A stretch of 64,000 nucleotides of DNA from positions 1-64,000 of the forward strand of contig JBBBWG010025334.1 of NCBI GenBank assembly GCA_037176905.1. The letters run 5' to 3'. The notes below the pieces were generated by a model, which was not told where the DNA came from, searched no databases, and saw only the letters and a list, made by a program, of their open reading frames with translations. This DNA is from Azolla pinnata. Lineage: Eukaryota > Streptophyta > Polypodiopsida > Salviniales > Salviniaceae. Each line of letters starts with the position of its first letter. Within the stretch, counting starts at the first letter, position 1. Below, in pieces: positions 31,994-46,700 of the stretch. The position numbers were made by a program, and so were the translations under genes.

Positions 31994-34900
31994 ATGGCTA
32001 AATCTACTAGAAAAGATGACAACAATGTGGCAGAGGACAACCAATCTGTTAAGGTTGCTGTTCACATAAGGCCTCTAATTCCGGAGGAGTCACTTCAAGG
32101 CTGCAAGGATTGTGTCACCATTCCTCCAGGAGAACCTCAGGTAAAACGAAAAAGCTTCAGAAGTGGCCAGAACTAGATGCTGATCGAAGGTTCCCCAACA
32201 AAGAATTTCGAATTCATATTATTAACGTAAATGTTGCTCATTCTGTCCTTCCTCATGGTGCCAACCTCATGGGTGCCAAGGTGATCTGATGCTCTAACAC
32301 TATCTAGTGTAGTATCACATATAATGCTAGCTATAGTAGTATTTGTCCAGGGGAATCTCAGGTGAAACATCTGATTTCAACCCACTATCTTTCTTTTGAT
32401 TTAATTTCTTAATGTAAAACGTAATATCAAGGTGATTTGAGAACACCCAACACTAGCTACAATAGTGCTTATTAGAACTCATGAACGTCTCACATGATGG
32501 TAGCCTCGTAAGATTTGGAAAGGAGCAAAAGTTTAAATCGGAACAAACTGTTTTATCTTTACAGGTACAAATTGGCAACTTTAGCTTCACTTTTGACTAT
32601 GTTTATGGAAGCACTGCAACTCCATCATCGAAACTTTTCGAAGAAAGTGTTGTACCCCTGGTGGATGGCTTGTTTAGTGGCTACAACGCCACGGTTCTTG
32701 CTTATGGGCAGGTATAAGACTTTTCATTCCTTTCCTTTGTAATCCTTTCACTGTACCTAATTAATTGATTGGTTGTAATCCAGCAAGATATTAAAGGGAC
32801 GACTGTTTAGCAGGGATTTTGGACAACCCGTAGTTATGATGCAAAACAGCAAGGGGACAGTGAGAATGATGGCTTAGCTTTTATCTTTAATGTGCTACTA
32901 TCTCTCTTACTTTTTTAGCTCTTTTGGATGCTTCGAGTGGGATTTATTCCTGTTCTACCTTAGGCGATGACAATATAATCAAGTAAAGCAAAACGGAATG
33001 CGATATTAGGATCGCAAAAACTACAAATTGACCCAGTAGAACAATAGTTGCATTCATGTGAATCTTCTAGAATGTCTGCTAGCCATTGGGGCATTGAAAA
33101 TTAAAGTGTGTCTGAACAAGGTAGCTGGCTCATGCGATTAGGCTGTTATTAGTGTACATTGGCCTAGATAGCGTGAGTACAAATAACAAGGAGGATATAG
33201 TGCACTCTATATACATAAAGCGGATCAATCTATCAACACTCTCATAAAACGATGCCCTTTGGCATCACTGATTGCTTTAATTGGGTTGTCAAGGGGATTG
33301 TGCTTGACCTCAGGGAATTATGATACCGTGCATCTTCCGATGCCTGCCTAATCTGATTTGTGATCGATTGAGATTTAAAAAGGCTTTTAGCAACCGAAAT
33401 TACACTTCTTTTCTGAAAAGAAACCTTAAACAGTTCCCAACATGTGAATGAGGTAGTTGTATTAAAAACAATCAATGGATGTTTTTCAGACAGGGTCTGG
33501 GAAAACCTATACGATGGGGACATGCTCTATGGCAGGTAGCTCTACAGATGGTGTTATTCCTCGAGTGATGGATTTGATATATAGAAAAATTGGAAGCTCA
33601 TTGGAAAAAGTGGAGTACCAATTGCGGGTTTCCTTCATTGAGGTATGATAAGAGGTTTGGACTGGAGAGCCCCAACCACTTGTGTAAGTGAAAGGTATTG
33701 CTTCCTGAATTAGTGGACATTGGAAGGATGATTGGGTTGTGTAAGCGAAAAGGATGATGTTGGAATACTCTTTATTCTTACGTAGCAGAGCTGCTTATGG
33801 GTCAGTATTTCACTTTGGCAGATCCTGAATGAAGAAGTTTATGACCTGATGGATCCAAGCCCTCCAACTACTTATCGACCAGATATGTATGTGGGTGCTT
33901 ATATGAGACCACAAGCACCGGCAAAGGCTCCTATCCAGATACGGGAGTCAATTACTGGTGGGATCTCTCTGGCAGGTGTAACAGAGGTACAGGTCAATAG
34001 CTATAGTGAAATGGCCAACCTGTTGGAACAGGGATCATCTTCTCGTGCAACAGCAAGCACAAATATGAACTCACAATCAAGGTCTGTATTCATTTTGGGG
34101 TCGAAGAATGCTCCTTAGAATTTCATTCGAAAGTGACTCACTTGCTCATGAACATGCTCTATTGATCTATAGTCGGTCACATGCTATCTTCACAATAACG
34201 TTACGACAGATGCGGGAACAAGTCAATCGCGGCACACTGACAGTAGAGGATTTTCACAATGAACTTTTATGTGCAAAACTACATTTAGTAGATTTGGCTG
34301 GTTCTGAGAGGGTTAAACGCACAGGGACTGATGGGATTCGGTTTAAAGAAGGTATTTTGTTGGTATTTCCTGCTGTAAATAAATAAGTGGAAAAGATTTT
34401 GTGTACTGTGGCTGCCTAAAGACGTCCACAGTACTGGCATGAATGTTCTTATAATGAAATCTTTACAAATCATCTGAGTTCTATGATTGTAGAATCGATA
34501 CAGAACCAATGTGCAGTGTTGACAAATGTTTTATGTTGGGTTCTCATTTTTCTGGTCAAGGTGTCAATATCAACAAAGGCTTGCTGGCTCTTGGAAATGT
34601 TATAAGTGTGCTTGGAGATGAGAAGAAGCGGAAAGATGGTTCTCATGTTCCCTATCGTGATAGCAAGTTGACACGTCTTTTGCAGGTACATATATCTTCC
34701 AAATCCATTTCTTTGGCCGTGTGACCATAAAATGTATTTGTAACTACGCTTCCATTGCCTGGTTACAGGATTCTCTTGGAGGAAACAGCAGGACATTGAT
34801 GATAGGTAAATTGAATAGACAGATGCATATGATTCGAACATTTTGAAGCTCACTGTATCATGAATAAGTTTCTTTCACACACATCATTGATCCATATGTC

Positions 34901-37900
34901 CTGCAGCATGCATCAGTCCAGCAGATTCAAATGCAGAGGAAACCCTCAATACCTTGAAATATGCCAATAGAGCTCGAAAGATACAGAACAAACCAATAGT
35001 ATGGCTTGAGTTCTGTAATCTCTAATCATGTTCAGTGGTAAACTGTTGTTGTAAAACAAGGTGGATAATGTTCTCTGCTTTTCAGGTCAATCGAGATCCT
35101 GTAGCTGCTGAAATCCTACGGATGCGTGAGCAGCTAGAACTGTTGCAGTCTGAGCTCTTGTGTATTCGAGCTGGCGGTGGAACATTTGAGGAGACTCATG
35201 TAAATATTGTTTGTGCATTGTATTATATTCTACACATAACATCAGATTTCCGGGAGTATTCAGTGATATTCCACTACTCTCAACATAGTTGGATCATGAG
35301 GCATTGCTTTGCGGCATAATCAGGCTACAATAAAGATGCTACCATATCCTCCTTGTCTTACATTAGTATCATGCATCTGAAATAGCTGTAGATTAACTCT
35401 TCTCATCTGGTGAAGGGAATGTCACATCCATAACTTGCATATTTTATGGAGTATAGGTTATAACACCTCAGAAGTGATGTATTCAGATTATTAGGATAAA
35501 CACTTACTAGCATCCTTTGTTTGTAGGTACTGAAGCAAAAAATAACATGGCTTGAAACAAACAATGCAGAGCTCCGGCAGGAATTGCAACAAGCACATGA
35601 TCAAATGCAATTTTATGCACAGCGTGTGACAGATGCACTTGTAAATGATTGATCATGCTGAATTAGTTAATGATTGATCATGTTGAATTAGTTAAGTTAA
35701 ATGTCTATAGTACTGTCTGTAAGCACTTCAATTGAACTTATGTAGATCGAAAGGGATGACTTGCGCCATAAGCTTGGTTTATTGCAAAGTGGAAAAACGT
35801 GGCATGATCCCAATCATACTGACGGATGTCAAGCATGCTATTTCAATAATGTATGGTTAAAGCATTGTATCAAGTCTAAAGTTGAACTTTGCTTTTTGTT
35901 GCCTTATGGGATCTGCTGAAGAATTATTGTCCTGACACTTGAAACGTATATAGAATGCTGAAGTACAACACACTTACCCAACAAAGAACCATGAGCTTGA
36001 AGCAGACAAGAACAGGCAAGCGATAGGAAACTCACCGCAACAGATATTCAGTAGACATATAAATGGGCATTGTTTGGAAGATTCAGCACATGTGACACCC
36101 AATTCACGTGAAGATGGTAAGTTTTTTTCCTCTGAAGACAGACAGCAGATGTTCCCAATGTATACTGTGGTGGCGTGGGTTAAATTTGTTGACTGTTGGA
36201 TTGTAGAAAGTGAAGTAACTGTGAAAGAGCTGGAGTACACTCTCTTACAAGACAGTATGGACAAAGAACTTCTAGAGCTGAATGAAAAACTAGAACAGAA
36301 AGAGGTATTTTGGTGGTTAATCTTTAATCTTCCTTCATTTATGTATTGATGGATTCATGTCTCGAATGCTTATGCTCAGGGTGAAATGAAGATGATTATG
36401 AACCTCGATGACTCTGTTCTGAAGCAGCAGTTTGACAGGAAGCTCAGGGGGCTTGAAGATGAAAAACTGTCATTACAGGTAAACTGTCCAATGCACCGTA
36501 TGATTAGCTATTTAATCATATGAGATCTGATTGAATGCTGCTTCAAACAGGTGGAAAGGAATAAATTGCTGCAAGAAATTGCAAATCTTGCATGCATTTC
36601 GGAAGAGCAAACTCAAAAAATACGGGAAACATATGCTGAGAAGTTGAAAGATCTAGAATCCCAGGTGATATATTGTCATGAGCAGAATTAAACAAGGAGT
36701 GTGAAATGGGAGTAGACAAAATAGATGCATGCAATGTGTCTGAATATCCAAGCTGAGAGATGTTCCAGAGCTATAAATTAAATGACCAAATAACAAAGTT
36801 TTCTTAGAGGGTGAAGAACTTTAGTAGAGGGAAGACGTATTTCCTTGAATGAGATAGCATTAATATGTTCTCAATTTTAACAGCTTGCCATACTGAAAGA
36901 AAAGCAAAAAAGTCAATCTGAGCTTCTAAAGCAAAAAATTCAGAATGATGACACTGTGAAAAAATTTCAAGAGGAAATATTACGGATGAAGGCACAAAAG
37001 GTATGTGTTTAAGCTAATGCAATATTCACTCATACAAAGCTTTGGACACTGCTATGTGGATGGCATTTGGTTTAATGATGTTCTGCTTGGCTTACTGTAG
37101 GTTCAACTACAACAAAGAATAAAACACGAATCAGAATCCTTCAGGAGTTGGAAAGGAACTCGTGACAAGGAACTCTTGCAGGTTCTTTATGTTCCTGATA
37201 CTAGTTTTTAAAGATGAGCGGTTGAAAATAGATATACATGAGCATATCATTTGTGTGAATGTGTATAAACAGCTCCGAAAAGAGAGACGAAAAAATGAAC
37301 ATGAGGTGTTGAAGTTGCAGGCTTTGAATCAACGCCAGAAAATGGTACAATAATCTACCATATCTTTCATTTTTACCCAAACAAGATACAACTTTGTATG
37401 CTATATTGTCACTAACATTTCATGCTTCTGGTTTAACAGGTTTTGCAGCGCAAAACAGAAGAGGCAGCAATGACCAGTCGGCGATTAAAAGATGTTCTTG
37501 AGGCTCGCAAATTGTCTGTTCGGGAAAATTTTAGTTCTGGTATGATTCCAATGAGATTGAATTTTCATTTCTAAGACAATATTATTGTAGTGAAGCATAA
37601 TTAACTCCACCTTTCAGGGTCAAATGTGACAACTGGCAAAGTCAAACAAGTATGAATTCTGAACTGTCTTTTGCAAACCAGTTCTAGTGCTTTTTTGGCT
37701 ATGAATTTTAAAATTTTCGATGTAATATTTTTAGGTGAGTCTGAAATCGTTACAACAAGCTGTAGACCGGGAATTGGAGGTTTCATTACATATTCATGAA
37801 GTTCGCAGAGATTATGAAAAGCAGACAGAATTGTATGTTTTACTTTGCGCTAAACTATGGTGACTTTTTTCGGGATTTCTTTGAGTAAAAAAAACAAATT

Positions 37901-40684
37901 GTTTAATGAAATTGTGTGGAGTGCTTTGTTAATAAATGTCTCTCCTTGATCATGCTTTGAGCTCCTGTAAACACTTTATTTTGGTTTACAAGTTGATGTT
38001 CTTGTTTCTTCTACCTTCAACAATTTTGATTTTTAACTTCTTAATAAACGGTTTCCTCTTTAATGAAAGTGTACGGAGTGCATTATTAATTTATATCTAT
38101 CGCGGGTCATTCCTATAAACACGTAGTTTGCAAACTCAAAGAGTACAAGTTGGTGTTCAGCTGTGTTCCTTACACCTAGTCATAAGAGTCTGGAGATCCA
38201 TTCATGCACATGCATTGGATTAGTTAAACTGTTTTCTATCGCTTTATGCAAACTACACCTGGCCATTGAAGTCTGAAGATGTACTCATGCATATGCATTG
38301 GATTTGTTGACTACTTTGAATTGCTATATGAAAAATATGAAATCACTCTGTATATTATAGTATGCCTTGCCATCCTGTTGTAAAGTTTTTACTTGCTCTA
38401 TGGTATCTCATCCTTTAAGGTGATTGGGCCTTAGTTAGGGTAGCTCTTTTCCATTCATCAACATGCTTAATATTGGAGTGCAAATTAATGAGCATTCACC
38501 CTATTTGGGGTACAGAATGAGCGTGCATGATGTGGATGAGAGGAAACTGTGGAACATTTTAAAGATTGTTTAATTTTATGGAGGGATTGTCCACGGATAT
38601 TTCTCAGGACCATGACGTGTACCAAGAGGCTCATTTACAGATACTAGTATTTCAGTAGGATGGATATTTTTGACACGAGGTGTTCCTTGAAACATATTTG
38701 GAGAGAAAAGATGATTTAACTAGCTTTATTAGTGACCACTTCTTTTCTTGTTTACGAAAACATGTTTCATATTGATAAAACAACCAAATCAAATAACCCA
38801 ATTTATCTGTTTCTTTCTTGGGGGCATTCTTCCCTCATTTTTCATTTGGTCTCAAAGCATACTGTTAGTACATTGTAGTATATTGTACTCTGTTTAGGAG
38901 TTGAAGGATATGATTGACTTAACCTGTGTCTGGTAATGATTGGTCACTTATGTTTGTGATATATGCCAATGATGAAAGGAGGGCTTCGTTAGCAAGACAA
39001 CTGGAAAAATTAAGACAAGACGATGAAATACAACATGTGCCGGATGCTGGAAAATGCCAATCTGATTGGTGAGCAATTGCACATTATTTTTATGTGATGC
39101 TGTACATATATGATAACTTAAACATGGCAAGGAGTTGGACATTGTTTCAATACTCATCATTTACTTCAAATGCAGCACCTCATTATCAGTTGCTGCCAGA
39201 AGGGAAAGGTCTACTTTGCTGAAGAATATGTTAGACTCTTCCTCAAATACTTTGGTAGCAATGGCATCAGAGCTTTCTGAAGTACAAGATCGTCAAAATA
39301 ATTTTTCTAGTCCAAGCTTCTTTAATAATGTGCAGAGTATGCAAGAAGCAAAAACGTTGCTTCAGTATATGTTCAGCATAGTGCTAGATGCCAGGTTGTT
39401 TACCATTTATTTTGCGACTTAGACTCAAACCGTGACATATTTACAGCTGTCTGATATGATTGAACATTTTTCAGGTGTCAACTTTTGGACAAGAACATAG
39501 AGAACAAAGACTTAAAAGAAAATGTGAGCAACTTAAACGAGCTGTTGAAGCAAAATGAGGCTCAGAGAAGAGAAATTTACCAGCAACAACATGTTAAAAA
39601 ACATGCCATTGCAAAAGCAATTGCGGCATCCTCTCAGGTGAAAGATGATTACAGCAAATTAAGTATTGAATTTTCTGATGATGATAATATGCAGACCTGA
39701 ACACGAGACCCCTAAACTAAAGGATATGGCATGCTATTTCCTTTCGACAGGTCGGATTAGAAATTGCAGCATCAAAGGGGGGTATTGATGAATCTTCATC
39801 AAGCCTCTTACATTTCAAGGATATTGATACTCAAGAACCGTATTCTACTCATAATGTGGTTCATTCTCGTTTATTTGACTTGTTGAATATGGAGTCTCAG
39901 AGTGGTGCTGACAAGGTATGCTAGGATTAAAGGCCATAGAGTAAATGATTAGATGCCAAATTATAGGTTAATTAAACAGACTATGTAGGTGCAATGTTCT
40001 CATTCAATTTGGCATTCTGTATGAAGTGGACTTATGAGTTAGCAAACTCTCTACCACACTTACTGTGAATTGTCCACGTAATTGAGTTTAATATGCCAAC
40101 AGAAAGTAATGAGAATCTCATGAACCTTGTGTCAGTAATATTTCTGTTTCCATCTCCACATCTCAATGGCCAAACATTCTTAGAAGAGGCTATCCTACAA
40201 TGAAATATCTAGCAGATTCTTTATGAAGGTGAGTTTTAGCCACCGTTTACATTCATCAATTTCTAGTATAATTTCATTATAGCATGAGCCTCTATTTACA
40301 ATCAAACAGATGTATCTAGTGATTGATACTAATCAGAGAGTTGAGATATTATCTTGATAGTCGTTTCCTCTGATTCTATTGATTGATCTCTTATACAACT
40401 AAGAAATCCTCTTACGCTGAAATAGATAGCTGCTAGCAAATGCTAATGGTATAAGGTAGGAGTGCTTTTAATTTGCAGTCACATTGATACAGGTACCACA
40501 GAAAGAAGGTTGGGTTGGTGCAAAATTACCGAAGAAGAAGAGGTTGAAACGTAGGCATGAACAATGGCTATTGTATTTCAAATGGAGGTGGCAAAAGCCA
40601 TGGCGATTATCAGAGTGGATTAGACATGGAGATGAATCTTTAAACACAACAATCCAATCAAGATTCACCACAGAAGCCATGTGA
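31994..40684 (+). CDS. Kinesin-4 family motor (KIN-4 / FRA1-like), 26 exons
   Basis: Plus-end-directed motor; plant KIN-4s act on cortical microtubules and influence cell-wall deposition. Exons: 31994-32140, 32565-32711, 33490-33642, 33822-34081, 34173-34351, 34561-34685, 34769-34805, 34907-34998, 35086-35199, 35527-35640, 35746-35850, 35954-36116, 36207-36304, 36380-36478, 36551-36664, 36884-37000, 37101-37181, 37273-37344, 37440-37539, 37618-37649, 37735-37832, 38979-39068, 39176-39394, 39475-39637, 39751-39915, 40493-40684. The join stays in frame: 1091 aa. Seen: KVAVHIRPL near the start, P-loop GQTGSGKT (97-104), switch I NSQSSRSH (232-239), switch [11 protein letters not shown] (274-282), [14 protein letters not shown], neck and long coiled coil (about 390-830) with KIN-4 blocks [31 protein letters not shown] and [11 protein letters not shown] Trp-rich end [20 protein letters not shown] follows. 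FRA1 proteins are about 1035 aa (from memory). Exact paralogue (KIN-4A, B or C) not resolved. Confidence 0.95.
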
Positions 40685-42639
40685 AATGGAAAGCATCATT
40701 GGATCTAATGCAATGTATGGAGGGCTATTAGATGTACATGAGCCCTAACAAAGATATCTCCACGGTTTTGTGTTTCCAGAGGAAACGGTTAGTTCCTTAA
40801 CTCATACTTTTGTTGATAGAATATATTATTCATAGCCTATGAATGTTGATTCATTTCGTAGAACAAGATGGCGTTATCTTAGTATGGGAGATGCATAGAA
40901 ATATTACATAATGCTTTTGGTAGTACATCTTCGTAAGAGTGTGGGTTGATATTTTCTTTAAGAATGGATTGGTCGGTGAGTACTGTCTCAAAACATATAA
41001 ATATTGTTGGCTGTGGACTGCAATGCAAAGAAATCTCAACAAAAGAATGTACAAACTTTCAGCTCTCAAAAGCACACAAACTAAAGGTGGAATCTCTGTA
41101 GAGCTGCTTCATCAGATTTGGTGACAATAATAAAGAAATGCCTTAAAGATGATGTACAAAGAAAAATCAACACACGGTAGCTAAATGTTGGATGATTATG
41201 CTCAAGGAAACCAAAATGTCCAAATGTAAGTCAATTGCAGAAAAGGTTCATCGAGCCCAGGTGCAACATGAACTTGCGGGTATTTTGACTCTCCGTTGGA
41301 GGTCAATGCAGTACATCTCGTGTTTTTGCCATTGTTCTTGTTGTCTACTCAGTCCTTCATAGATGGCATCTAATGGAACGTAACTAAGTCATATCATATA
41401 TGTTTATAAGAAGAGATTTCTTGGTTCTATTCATCCAGTGAAGGACTAATAATATCTTGTGCATGCTTGGTCAGTGGCTCTCTCCTTTTTTATTATGAAT
41501 TGGCAGGTTGCATGTGTAAAACCGCTCATAGAAACGCATGGGGGTCCATAGTAAAATGTGACATGAACTTTGATCCTTGAAATAAAATGCCAGATCAAAA
41601 GTGGGGAAGAAGAAGCTTTTCGGAAGTGACGTGATGGGGACTAATATTTTTGTTTTTATGCAAATTTATGATGCCAGATCTCGACGAAAAGGACTGACTA
41701 TCTTACAGAGTTGGGACCTTCTGAGTGCGCTGGGGTCTTTTGTATACCAGCGGCACAGGTGCATTCATTTACTTAACAGGTCTTCCTAATGCCTGATTGG
41801 ATGTAAGATGCAAGGACAAAAGGATGTTTGCATTTTTAGCTTGTAATCATCTCTCCATCCTGATGTATACCTTTTGATTAATTAGTTTAGATCAGTAGTT
41901 TTCATGATCCTGTACATTCAGAAACGTTCTATTCTTTTATTATGTAATTATACTGTTCTATTTTATCAGAAGTTTTGATCTTCTTACATTGTCTGGTCTA
42001 ATTTTCCTGTGTCTCAGCTTTTGAATTTCCATGCATATATGAGATTACACTGTTCGGACATCCTTAACTTCATTCTGGAGTGTTGAAACTTGATTTTTTA
42101 AAGGATTGCTGTAACAAAAATGCGAGAGAGCGTGGAATTATGAGTCTCCAGGGATTGGTTTTTTTGGACATACGGTTGGAAATGTCGCAAAAATTAACAG
42201 CTTATGGAAAGCCTTGGAACTCTATGAATGATCTTGGCTTGTTTGGATTAGAGATGATTGATGGTTGCATCGGTGAACAAATTCTTGGTTATATTCTGGA
42301 GGCAAACGATGAACAAATCATTGGAGCTGTACATTTTTGTTTGGTTTATCATTGTCCATTACAATCCAGCATTGAACTGAAAGTATGCTGATTCTAGCAG
42401 CTTATTGCTGTTCATTAGAGTCCATCACATGCCTTGTGATTCTGTCTTCTTTGGAAGAACATTGTGTGTAAGATGACGATGTCTTCTTAAGTGCCTCTTT
42501 CTCTTTTTCTCTCCCTTTTATTTTTTCGTAAATGCATATTCGTATTAAAATAACATGACAATACAAAAAACCTTTGCTATCGGAAATGCTTCAAAAGCAG
42601 CGATGTAGTGATATGGCAAGAGCAGCCTTCTAAGGTGCT
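40685..42639. other. KIN-4 3' flank
   Basis: AT-rich sequence after the kinesin stop, presumably 3' UTR and spacer. A few short open frames (for example 42080-42391) have no recognisable family and no supporting context. Confidence 0.45.
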
Positions 42640-43135
42640 GCAATAATAAATGTCATAAATCTAAGTCCTCTAGGGATAGTGTTTTCATACAACATAATTG
42701 TGAAAATTGTTAAAATCAACTATAATAAATGTTATAAATCTAACTCCTCTAGGGACAAAGTTTTCATACAATATAATTGTGAAAATTGTTAAAATCAATT
42801 ATAATAAATGTCATAAATTTAACTGCTCTAGGGACAAAGTTTTCATACAACGTAATTGTGAAAATTGTTAAAATAAACTATAATAAATGTTATAAATCTA
42901 ACTCCTCTAGGGACAAAGTTTTCATACAATATAATTGTGAAAATTGTTAAAANNNNNNNNNNNNNNNNNNNNNNNNNNNNNNNNNNNNNNNNNNNNNNNN
43001 NNNNNNNNNNNNNNNNNNNNNNNNNNNNNNNNNNNNNNNNNNNNNNNNNNNNTCAATTATAATAAATATCATAAATTTAACTGCTCTAGGGACAAAGTTT
43101 TCATACAACATAATTGTGAAAATTGTTAAAATCAG
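42640..43135. repeat. 79-bp tandem array with gap
   Basis: Five or more copies of an AT-rich 79-bp unit (period from the CTCTAGGGA word at about 42668, 42747, 42826, 42905, then after the gap 43084). Key words: AATAAATGT, CCTCTAGGGACAAAGTTTTC and ATAATTGTGAAAATTGTTAA. Copies are over 90 percent alike, so the array is recent. Confidence 0.95.
42953..43052. other. Assembly gap (100 N)
   Basis: Exactly 100 N in the middle of the 79-bp array. Real copy number is unknown and is probably larger than shown. Confidence 0.99.
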
Positions 43136-43518
43136 CTTCCTTTTTATGATGCATATTTGTTGAAATACTCTAGAAAGCTCGTCAAACTAAGAAATTGTTT
43201 CTCAAACTCCAGTTATAATACCATTTTCTTGCCCAATCAAAGCGATAAACGAAATCAGCGGCCCCAAAACTCCTAATTGAAACATTATCAAACAAAAACG
43301 ATCAAATCGAATTGGTGCCCAACTAGAGAGCGACGAACCAAATCACCGGCTTCAAAATTTGATCAGACGAAATGATCAAATTGATACAAATTGATACCCA
43401 ATCAGAGTGATGCAATCAGATGGTTCTGCAGATCAAATCCAAAAAAAATCCCGAGTTCTGCGATCAAATCCAAAAGATCCCAGTTCTATTATTTGCACTC
43501 CTTTTTTTGCCAAAAACT

Positions 43519-43555
43519 CTGAAGAAGAAGAAGAAGAAGAAGAAGAAGAAGAACG
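43519..43555. repeat. (GAA)n microsatellite
   Basis: About twelve GAA units, some 190 bases upstream of the EMSY-like start codon, likely in its leader or core promoter. Confidence 0.9.
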
Positions 43556-43748
43556 AAGAAGAAGGAAACGAACGAACGAAACGAACGAGTGACAGAGCGA
43601 GCAAGAACGCGACAGCGCGAGAAGAAGCAGAGCGAGACGGAATTGCCGGGAATGAGAGGAAGCGGCAGCAGTTTCTTCTCCACCACCACTGCTCCCTCAT
43701 GAGCAGCACTCAGCTCCTCATCGCTGCCATCCCTTGACACAAAAAGAC

Positions 43749-46700
43749 ATGGATTACGGCTTTGATGCTAGCGGTAACACTTCTCCCCTTGCCCACTGTG
43801 GTCTCCCATCTTTTATATCCAGTTGCGAAGAAGGATTCTTGTGTTCCCTTGTAGGGTGTTAGATGTAATAGAGTGCTTCGTATCACCACTCGTTAAAGTT
43901 TCCTGTTCCTGAAAGCTTGGATAATGTGAGGACCTATCTATGGGATTCCTTGAATTTTTCGTGTGTCTTGATTTTGTGCATTATGACTTGTTGAAAGCAA
44001 CGAAGCAACATTGGAAAGAAACAGCATTAGGAATGAGTTGGAAATTCGATCAACTCTTTCATGGTCATTGATTGCGGAACTTACATTGCGCTAATACGTT
44101 CTGGGGGATGAAAAGGATCATGAAATGAACTGTTGTGTGGATGAGTTGATTTGGGTGATCTTACTTATTCGCTGGCTGTGCAACTTAGAGCTTCTTAATA
44201 GGTTTCTTGATGTGGCAGGAACTTTAGAAGAATATATATTAATCTGGCAGATGTCAATAGGCTCCAGGACAAAGAACGCTCATTGAAATAAATGAATGCA
44301 TGTTAATTGGCTGCAAATTCTATGTCGTATCCATGGGTTTTACTACTTTAGGCATGATCTGATTTATATGATAATGTTGACTGGTTGTAAAATCTATTAA
44401 ACGTAAGAAAAATAATCAAATCAGCTAATTTATGATAGCCACTAGACTGTATGTGTGCGGTTTTGAGGTTGAAGGTTAGAAATTTTGTGGAATGTATGAG
44501 TTCTTCATTATACTTGATTGTAATTGATAGTGAAACTTTTGTGCAAATAAATCCAATTTATGTATGCAAAGAACAGTGACAGAAGGACAAAAGGGTAGAA
44601 TGGTGTCAAATTCTTCAAGCTAAATGAGGAAGTGCCCCATATGTTAGAATTCCATATTATTCCTCACTATCCTTACATGGAAAGCCACTATTTTCTGAGC
44701 AGGGTCTGATGATGATTTGGCTCCTATTCAAGCTGGACGGTCTTTCGGATCTGGAAGAGTCGATGGTAGTGGAAGGGAGATTAATGGAGCTTACCGTGGC
44801 CAGAGGGGTGCAGACATTACTCTCCAAAAGCTGGAGTATGATGCGTATGTGGCTGTACTTCGGGCTTTCACAAAGCGAACTGGAGCTTTTGCTTGGGTAT
44901 AGATTTCTTACCCACTTTCTGGAAGTAACTCTGAAATTTCCCCAAATTCCTCTGGGTTATTTTTACGCACCCCAGGCCCCAAACACCCCTGTTCAAATCA
45001 AGCTAATGAGAACTAAGGTATACCAAACTATCAACATGCTGTTTTGGGCATTTAGGGAACATTGGAATATGGAATGCTTTTGGAAATTAATGCAGAAGCC
45101 AGGGGTAATTCACGTTTTTTTTCCCATAAAAAATTTCACCTAATCTCTTTTCAGCTGAACATAGTATGATTATGGGTTTCACATTTCTGTGTGGATAATT
45201 AGCTAACTGGCTAACGGTTCATAAACTTCAAATTGTGATACAGGATAAATATGAGATATTGGCAAAACTACGGGAACATTTAGGGATTACTATGGATCAA
45301 CATTTAGAGATCTTGCAGAACCTTGAATCAAATGTTAGTCATCGAGCAAGCAGGTTTGGTTTTATTGTCACTGGAGATAAATAAAACATGTTTCAGGCTG
45401 CATTCCTTTCCGTGATTGTTTATTTGTAACTATCTGCAAATTATGCTACAGGGAACAGAATCCTCAGGATGAACAAATAGGTTCCATGTATCCAACCTCA
45501 TCATTGATAGGTACCGATGTTCCACAAAGGAAGAAAAAAGTTGCTGACACTTCTCAGGGAGCCTCACTTCCTTTTTCAAAAACTGCTGGTCCACCTTCTG
45601 TATCAAGAAGCAACAAAAAAAGCAAACGAGGGGTATATGTTATACTTGGAAAATAAAAGATTCTTTTAGTATTCAATTCAAAATCATGCAGTGGATGATT
45701 GTTGCTTGAGTTTGGCAGCCCAATGATAATTTGAAGGCCATCTCCTCATCTGCTACTGGTTCAGCAACAGTAAATCCTTTGGTAGGAAGAAGAGTTCAAA
45801 CAAGGTGGCCTGATGATAATGCATTCTATGAAGCCCAGATAGCAAGTTATAATCCTGAAACTGTGAGTATAAATTTTTTAATTGTCACCTCCACACATTA
45901 GCTCTTATGTTCCTAGCTTGTTATCTAAAAGCTTTTCAATTTGCAGATAATATTAAATCATATTAGAAGTGTAAAGAAATAATCTCTTAAGTAGAGGCCC
46001 GGACTGTATGATTGGCACCTTCTTTATTGAACTCCCTTTTTTTCTTAAGATTGGTTTGGTTGTTCTTATTTAACTTTCACTTGATGAGTAACGTTCAGGT
46101 TTTCTGCCATGTATTCAATTTATTCAATGATATTTTTCTCCTGGATACTCATCCTGAATGTAAACGGTAGCAGGAGATAAAGACCAAAATAATCCCCGTT
46201 CTAGATGTGCTTGGGTTATCTTCATAACTTCCACTCTTACAAAGATAACAGATTTCGTTCTATGGGCTCACTTTGTTTGATGATTTCTACTTCAGGATAC
46301 ACATGCCCTTGTTTACAATGCTAATTCTGTAGACGAGACCTGGGAATGGGTGAACGTGAATGAGGTTGGGTCAAAAACATTGCTCTAGATCAAATACATT
46401 TAATTGTATGCATCGCTGCATGCATTCTTATTATATTTTTTTTTGGGTCTATGCCATACACCTAGTTATTATCATCAGGAGACTTGAGATTTGTTGATGG
46501 GGTACCACCAGTTTCTGGCATAGGCAAAGGTTCTTCTAAGAATGCGATGACAGGAAACAAGCAACCTGGTGGAAAAGACCGTGTTGGGAAAGTCAGAGGC
46601 TCAAGCAAGGCAAATGCAAACTTTCTTGAGGAACCTGCACCTTCAGACATGCATGGCAGGAATTGGAAAGGTTCAACAATTCAAGACAAGGCTAGTCAGA

